Assembly: GCA_963082975.1 (NCBI GenBank)
Contig: OY720344.1
Coordinates: 28,927,172 to 28,991,171 of the forward strand
Direction of reading: 5' to 3'
Origin: Labia minor
Lineage: Eukaryota; Arthropoda; Insecta; Dermaptera; Spongiphoridae
Length of the DNA: 64,000 nt
Below the pieces are notes generated by a model that was not told the origin of the DNA, searched no databases, and worked only from the letters and a program-made list of their open reading frames with translations. The stretch's first letter is position 1; each line of letters starts with the position of its first letter. Shown in pieces: positions 57,017-64,000 of the stretch. A program made the position numbers and the translations under genes.

Positions 57017-58034
57017 AAATTGTCTTCCTTCCTCCTAACTGTACGTCATTAATACAATCTTTGGACCAAGGAGTCATTCAAACTTTAAAAATGTACTACA
57101 CACGTCAACTTTTCCAAACCGTTTACGACAGATTAGAAAATAGTGAAAATAAAACCCTTACTCAAGTGTGGATGGAATTTTCTATTTTAGATTGTATTAG
57201 AACAGTGTTACCTCAAATGGTTCAAGCAATACAAGATAATTCTACAATTTCCCTCCCAGATACAGAAATAGTAAAAATTGCTTCTCGTTTAAGAGATGAA
57301 GAAATTGCAGTAAACCATCAGGATGTAAGAGAACTTCATAGTACTCGGGTCATAGTAGATGAGGAAGAACTGATGGAATTAATTGATGCACACACCTCAA
57401 ATGCATTGGTAAACGAAAATAAGGAAAACGAATGGGTTCCAAATCTCGATTTACCAGGAAATAGGGCTAAATTTGGCTAAAGAATTAGAACTTCATCTGA
57501 AACTTCAAAATGATCATTCAACGGTGGGCAGCGCAAAGTTTAAAAGAGAGTTAAGAACTTGCTTAGCTCACTATAGAGAGGTTTTTCAGTGGATTTAGAA
57601 AAAAATCGAAAACAATTGAAAACCAATGTGAAGATGAACCTAGTGAAGAAGTCATTTTGCCCGTTAAAAGATGACGAGTTAGGCGACTCATATCTGACAG
57701 CGTGGATGAGTGTTGAAAGATTACATAATTTTACAAAAGTCTTTAATTTATTTTTATTTATTTTATTTTTAATTATTTTTATCATTTCCATATATATGAA
57801 CTCTTCAATTCAATAAAAATAATTTATAATTTATCTTGTCTTTTGTATTTATTGGTATCCATATAACGCTGCACGAATTATATGTGATTTGTACTGATTC
57901 TGAGTTTCTTAAAGCGCGGTTTCCATTCAACGCGCTACGAATTAGCCTGGTTTGTACGGTTAAATTCGAGTTTCTTATAACGCGATTTCCATATAGCACG
58001 GTATGCAGTCACCGCGTTATTGGAAAGTTGACTG
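57004..58034 (+). mobile_element. Tigger/pogo transposon 3' half
   Basis: Begins mid-gene with HPNVKIVFLPPNCTSLIQ, then SLDQGVIQTLKMYYTR, the third-aspartate region of a CENP-B/jerky-type DDE transposase. The frame runs to 57480. A related frame (ELELHLKLQNDHSTVG) continues in another phase, so a frameshift is present. The element ends with an inverted-repeat terminus (CAGTCAACTTTCCAATAACG in reverse) at 58034, next to TA. Subterminal AACGCG/TTTCCAT motifs recur three to four times (57860-58020). The 5' half is missing. Confidence 0.85.
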
Positions 58035-58679
58035 TATATATCTTTAAATTTATAATACATATACATAATTTTTTTAACAATGAATATTTATTATTAATTT
58101 ATTGATTTGAATTACTTAATTTTTATGTTAATTGAGATATCACAAATGTTTTAATATAAAAATAAATTTAAAAAAATTAATCCTATTGTAAATTAATTAT
58201 ATATTACAGTAAATCATTAATTATTTCCAGATTATTTACACTAATAATTGAGAATACTTTATTTTTATTTTATTTGCTTAATAACATAAATCGTTAGATA
58301 AGACAAGATTTAAATAATTTATTAAAATGTTAATTTATATTCCTTCTCTCCTAAGCTTGAATTTAATTATAATTATTAAATCATAAAAATGGTTAAATAG
58401 ATTTTACACAGCTCGAGAGCATCATCTGATAATAAAGAAAATAGTATTAAGTAACAATTTACAATTTAAATGTGTATAATTAATTTATTTTCACAAAATA
58501 ATGTTTTATTTTTCTCTTTAAATGACATTCTATTTACCTATATATATATATATATATATATATAGCTATAGTAAATTTAAATATATAATGCTCAACTTCT
58601 ACTACAGACTGATAGAAAAGATCTTGCCATTTTTCTGAAAATTTTTAAGTAGATCTCGATACAAATTTATATAAATAAG
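58035..58679. other. AT-rich non-coding DNA
   Basis: TA run at about 58540-58563. Nothing else recognised. Confidence 0.45.
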
Positions 58680-59263
58680 CTGGAGTATCTCCACTCGACT
58701 ATCTCGCAATTTGAATTGGATTAAATAACATATATTCTATTTAAAAATTGAATTTAATTAATTAAATTATAAATTAAAATCAATACATAATATTTATTAA
58801 ACATGCGCGTGTTTGGCTCTTTGTTGATGGCACCACGTCACGTGCTGGTGCGTGATTTGCATTGTTAAAAAATTAATTCCTGTTCTTTCAGCGATTCATT
58901 CAAGCTGAAATTCTATATATACAATTTTTAATCAAATGGAAAACTAGCAAACATATATCTTGATTTTTAGGGTTACTTTAGAGGAAAAAAATCAAAACGT
59001 TGTAGGTAATGACCCTCTTCCGGTTGAGCTACATTTCTCAACAGTTGTTAGAAAACTACAAATTTTGAATAATATCCGTATACCAAATTTCATTATTCTA
59101 GCTCAAACCGTTTTTGTGTAATCTTGTCTACATGCACACATACACACAGACATTTTTCTCAACCTTAGTAAAAATGACTCAGGGACCTTCAAAACGTATA
59201 AAAACATCAAAATTTCGACATCGAAAATTTTCATGATCGCTATACTATCCCTGGCGAGATAGT
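58680..59263 (-). mobile_element. Family A HINE-like element, copy A5
   Basis: Collinear with A1. The left hairpin end GGAGTATCTCC and ACTATCTCGC match GGCGAGATAGT at the right end. A CACA-type microsatellite lies at about 59132-59146. It is the best-preserved pair of subterminal repeats in family A. Confidence 0.72.
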
Positions 59264-61457
59264 AAAAAGGCATTCCTTTAATCGAGGGGTCACCAAAGTC
59301 ACGCAGGGGTCTATTTAAAAACAGTAGGGGCAGAAAAGACCCAAGGAGTCGAATGGGGCCGATTGGGACTCGAAAGAAAAACAGTTCTTAATACGCAAAT
59401 CACACATACCTAACTGCGTATATAAAATTTTAAATTTTTTTATAATTGACTTAATATCATTTTCTTCTTAGAAAATAAAATAATAAACTTATATATATAT
59501 TTATTCGGGTGAAAAGAAGTAAAAAAATCTGTAGCTACTTTACTTATTGTTTCTGATTTATTAAAAAGGCTAATAGATAGTTTTATTTTAATTACCTGAA
59601 AGTTGCCTTTATGGTGGTCGATGGAGATTTCGAAAAGTTTGGCGGCCCCTGCTTTAATCAATCATATTACTAATAAAATATTTATTATTTTATATGTAAA
59701 TATATAAATATAAGGAAAAATATGGACAAGTAATAGGAACTAGATTTTTAATAACTTAAATTTAATGGAATTAAGTTTAATTTAAAATGCAGTGTATATA
59801 GTCTTTTGTGAATTAAATGGAACATTTAATAGCTCAATATTTTTTTGTGAGATAAATTTATTTATTTGGAACACACACATATAAATGAGATAATTGGTAA
59901 AAGGAAAAGCGAAGATATAATATCTAAAATATTTTATTTGAATTTTAGTGAATTCTGAAATTAAATTATTTTTTTTACAAAAGTACATATATAAACAAGA
60001 AAATAAATATATTTTTAAAATATGAAACTTAAATTAATAATAAAAACAAAAACAAAAAACAAATGATAATTTAAAAATAAAATAAAATAAAATTTCTATT
60101 TATAGATTAATTACAATGGATAAAATGAATGTTTATTTATTTTAATTAATGAAATGAAGAAGCAAAGCAAATATGAGAGGGAATTTGAGGTGGAGATTAG
60201 ATGCAAAACGTGATTTGAAATTGTTCAATACGAGTTTTGAATTTTGAACAGCTCTTTTATCGATTGACAAAGTTTAAAGTAGCTATTCATGTTGCTAACT
60301 CATTTTAGAAGAATTATTTCATTTTGTTTACTTAAAATTATAACACTCCATTTGCAATGAACTTTATTTGAAGGAAGTATTGTGGTTGGTGTTATATTTA
60401 TTGTAAATATAGATAAATACTTCGAAGACATCAATATTAACAATCAATTTCTTATATATTTTATAAATAAAAACATCAACATTCTTAAGATAATTGATGA
60501 ATTTATCTTAAAACTCTTGAAAACACACTCACAAACTGATTGTTTTATTATTTATTAATGAAGTACATTTCAAGGATTTCGAAACCATTTAAAAGAAATA
60601 GAATCACTTCAGGAGACGTGCCTTAAAGTAAACAAAACAGATCGTAAATCTTTCAACTAAATATATTATAAATAAAAGAAAAACTCTAACTTATGACAAA
60701 TTGTCTTTCGAACCCATAAAAAGGACACGTTTTGAATAATGATCATTTCGAAGGGCAGACCAGATGCAACTGAGGGTCACTCAGGTCATATCACTGAGTT
60801 AATGATAAGTGAGGACGATAAGCGCCCTTATGACCTCCAAACTAATCTCGTCTCATGTAGTCATTTCTCTCTTCTATTGCAAATAAATGAAGAGATAGTA
60901 TTACAATTCAAACTGAATTGAAAAAGAATAATCTCATCCATATTCATAAATTGACAAAATGGAAAAGTTAGAATTAGACGTAAAGAATAAGTTAGAATGA
61001 CAGGGATATTTTTAATTTTCAATCAATTTTTTTCCCGCTTTGCTAATTAGATCTGATTGGAGTAGCTTTTGGATTCATTCATCAAAAAGTTAAATCACCC
61101 CTCCATATTCAACAACATTTTTAGGATTTCATTATTAAACTCGTTTTTTTATTATTTGCATCTCAACTGAAGAATCAATTATTAAAGGAACGAGAATTCA
61201 AATAAAAAAATCAATTAGTTTAGTATGATCCATAGGTATCATGGACAAAAAGTAATGAACAGTACAATTTTTGATCATGCGATTTACTTCAATAATTTAT
61301 TACAAAAAGGAATCCATTCAACTTATAATTAAAATATATTTAATTAAAAAAGTATTTATATTTAGTATGATTCATGACATCCAATTCTCAAAATTTGGAG
61401 ATTATTTATAAAAATTTACATTTTTATATATTTATATAAGTATTATCAATTATTATC
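59264..61457. other. Non-coding DNA
   Basis: AT-rich with complex patches at about 59280-59410 and 60700-60890. The latter holds a 60-codon frame with no recognisable motif. No gene supported. Confidence 0.4.
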
Positions 61458-61896
61458 AAAGGGGATCGAAATTAAAATATATAAAACAATTCTTTTAACG
61501 GTTGTCTTATATGACTGCGAGGCATGGTCTATGACCTTAGGAGACGAGAGTAGATTTAGATTATTTGAGAATAGGATTCTTCGCAACATTTGTGTGCCAA
61601 AGAAAGATGAATGATTACCGGGGAATGCTGGAGACTGCATAACGAGGAATCGCATGATCTCTATGCATCTCTAAACATAGTTAGGGTTATAAAATCGAGA
61701 AGGCTGCGATGGGCAGGGCACGTGGCTAGAATGGGAGAAAAAAGAATGGCAATGATGTCCGCTTGGAAGACCAAGGACGCGGAGGGTGGACAATGTAGGA
61801 AGGGACGTGAGAGAGATTGGATGGTTTTGGCTCAGAATAAGGACACTTGGAGAAATGTGGTTTCTGCGGCCATCGTAGAGCCACAGATATATAAAT
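61458..61896 (+). mobile_element. LINE 3' end, second copy
   Basis: Encodes, in two frames, the end of a non-LTR retrotransposon protein: LYDCEAWSMTLGDESRFRLF, then TGECWRLHNEESHDLYASLN, then SRRLRWAGHVARMGEKRMA. The 3' end GTAGAGCCACAGATATA matches that of 25200-25476. A small internal deletion relative to that copy falls after ARMGEKRMA. Confidence 0.8.
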
Positions 61897-62327
61897 ACGT
61901 AATATATATAATATACTGTTTTAAATCTAAATATGAACCTGACTGATAAGAAACAAAATCCAAATCTAGTTAAATATTCATTTGTTAGGCATTATTTTTT
62001 ATTTTAAATATTAATTTTTGTTTTTGTAGAATTTTGTTTGTTTTATTTTTAAATCATAATTATTAATTATAATTAATTATTTTATAATTTATATAAAACT
62101 TTTTATTTTTTTAATCTTAAGTAATATTTATTTATTCATAAATTAAAATTTTTATATTTATTATTTTATATTTACTGATGATGATCGTGTCCTTGAAAGT
62201 ATAAAGTATAATTTATAGTTTTTATTCCTTTTCGAATGGAAAGTTCGATGCTAATTACTATCTAGTCTTTGAATAAAGAATCTATAGATAGAATATATAG
62301 AATTATAAAAATAATATATGCATATCT
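61897..62327. other. AT-rich non-coding DNA
   Basis: Nothing recognised. Confidence 0.45.
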
Positions 62328-62405
62328 AGGGTGACCAAACGTCCCGTTTTTCCGGGATTGTCCCGTTTTTAAGTGCTCTGTCCCGGCGTCCTGAAAAATG
62401 TCTTC
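62328..62405. mobile_element. Possible hAT terminus
   Basis: TAGGGTGACCAAACGTCCCG followed by repeated GTCCCG motifs. This is a common animal repeat end that I associate with hAT elements. The partner end was not found. Confidence 0.45.
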
Positions 62406-62851
62406 GGGACAGCCTATTGTCCCCTTTTTACCACGTTTTTCTTAGCTTGCTTTCTTGTTTGTTTGTTTGTTTATTTATCTGTTCGGGTCAAATCTTGCAA
62501 TCGAAATTTCGACCACTTCCAGTCATCTAATCGCTCTGAAACTTTTCAGAGTAATGTATTCTGGATGACAATACAATAAAATAACACATTCGTAGCTTGC
62601 AAGTGTTTAATTAGAGCATAATTAATGAATATAATTTTGTATGAGTTATATTCAAACTCCACGTGTTTACATTACACTAGAGTTAAAAATAAGTTTATGA
62701 TTCGACATAATTTACAATATGTCAATAAACATTCTTAAAATTAAGTGCCTTAGCAGGTAGACACCTGGAAAGGGTCGTTCAATTGAAAACAGTGTGGTTT
62801 ATTGTTTGCAGTTGCTGTCAAATACTGACCCTTTTGAAGAGAAACTTTCAA

Positions 62852-62956
62852 CACGTGTCCGGAAAAACCCTTCTTCATTTCATCCCTCTCCCCCCCTTTC
62901 TCCTTACCTTTTGTTCAGGTGATATAAAAGGAAAAACCGAGCACGACTAGCACCCA
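62852..62956 (+). promoter_or_regulatory. Candidate promoter: E-box, TATA box and initiator
   Basis: The palindrome ACACGTGT (E-box at 62852-62857) lies 71 bp before TATAAAAG (62923-62930). An initiator-like CCAGAT has its A at 62956, 33 bp from the first T. The DNA is more GC-rich than its surroundings. No coding frame follows inside the window, so any gene would lie further right or be non-coding. Confidence 0.35.
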
Positions 62957-64000
62957 GATGTAATGAGACGAGAGATATAATTAGTACAGAATGGAGTGTG
63001 TTCCAGTGCATTTGCCTATTCGGCCTTTGTATGATTAAATAATTTGTATCTTCAAACTCATAATAAATTTCTTACTCTTTCTTAAATAAAATTGCCTTTT
63101 ATTCTTTACCATTTAATTACCCATTAAACTCGTGGGTAAGGTAAACACATAATTTATGGGAAAATCAAAACAAAAAGTGTAAATATTTAAATTTGAAAAA
63201 AACCGTTAAAAACCCGTTAAAAGAATAATATAATATGTATAATATTTAAAATGTAAATAAATTTGAAAGAAGGTATATTAATGTTTTGTACTGTAATTTA
63301 GAAAACAAAATTTAAATTTATGATGAGTTTTAGGCAATAAAGAATTAAAATATGACAAATTTAAAAATTTCTCTTTATAATTCAATTTAAATTTATTACT
63401 TTCAGGATAATAGTATTTCATGACTATTAAAGTCAATCAAAAAACTTAAAAGTAGTATAGGTCAAGTGAAATCGATTGCAATATATGAAGACTAAAAAGT
63501 AGAAAATAATACTTTATATAAAAAAAAACTTTTTTAAAAAACCACGTTTTTAACGCACTAAAAAGAAGAAAATAATTTTTCTGAAACCCCATAGGTACTG
63601 ATATTACAAACAAGAGATATGATTTGAAGAAAATTTTCTATAACGTAAAACGTGGGGCGCAACTATGGCTAAAATATTCTGTATCGTATAAAAATTTATA
63701 AATAAATGTTATTAGGTACAAATTAATAGGATAAATGAATTCATATTTTAATTAGCTTCAAAAAGTAAAGCTTATAACTTATCGAAATTTTTAAAAGAGG
63801 TAAATTTAATTTATGAAAAGATTTCCTTTAGATTACTAATAATATTCACTTTTAAAAAATTCTGATAAAAAATGACATCCTAACAATATTCTGGTAAATA
63901 ATATAAGAAATTTAACTTGAAGAAATCTAAAACTAAATTTTGCTACTGCAAAACTTCTAGCAAATATTTAATATTTATGTTAATAAAATTTCTAAAGTGT
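62957..64000. other. AT-rich DNA to window end
   Basis: No coding exon or repeat recognised downstream of the candidate promoter. Confidence 0.4.

Noticed and set aside
1-64000. CRISPR arrays, bacterial operons or phage systems
   Set aside because: None seen. Introns, a nuclear tRNA and eukaryotic transposons show animal DNA.
1-64000. LTR retroelements or other virus-like elements
   Set aside because: I saw no paired long terminal repeats, primer-binding sites, gag/protease/integrase motifs or capsid genes. Reverse-transcriptase pieces here are of the LINE type.

Overview
This is a very AT-rich stretch of animal nuclear DNA. Genes have multiple exons with GT-AG introns, there is a nuclear tRNA-Ala gene, and most of the window is DNA-transposon debris. 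The protein genes and repeat types fit an arthropod. I cannot tell insect from crustacean or another group from the sequence alone. A run of exactly 200 Ns (42842-43041) marks an assembly gap.

Layout. Positions 1.2-7.2 kb hold two head-to-tail copies of a mitochondrial thiamine-pyrophosphate carrier gene (SLC25A19 family). Each has five coding exons with identical intron phases and each reads through whole. Facing them (13528 back to 8172, minus strand) is a three-exon gene for a secreted protein of about 266 residues. Its signal-peptide exon lies 4.3 kb upstream of the rest, beyond an intron carrying mariner debris. From 13.5 kb to the end I see no further convincing multi-exon gene. There is a tRNA-Ala(AGC) gene at 40.1 kb, a few candidate promoters and hairpins, and many mobile elements.

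Mobile elements. Two families (called A and B here) have a short inverted repeat at one extreme end, the matching repeat just inside the other end, then a small GC hairpin, plus an internal tetranucleotide run. This is the layout of non-autonomous Helentrons (HINE/DINE-1-like rolling-circle elements). Other elements are mariner remnants, a mariner-type element with terminal repeats over 90 bp, hAT MITEs, LINE 3' fragments and a TIR element carrying a scrap of family B. Two near-identical hAT elements lie in inverted orientation: one whole (44818-48144) with an intact 619-residue transposase and a perfect 8-bp target duplication, the other (54160-57002) cut short and joined to the 3' end of a Tigger/pogo element.

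The carriers would import thiamine pyrophosphate into mitochondria. The secreted protein acts outside the cell and its function is unknown. Nothing ties the three genes into one pathway.
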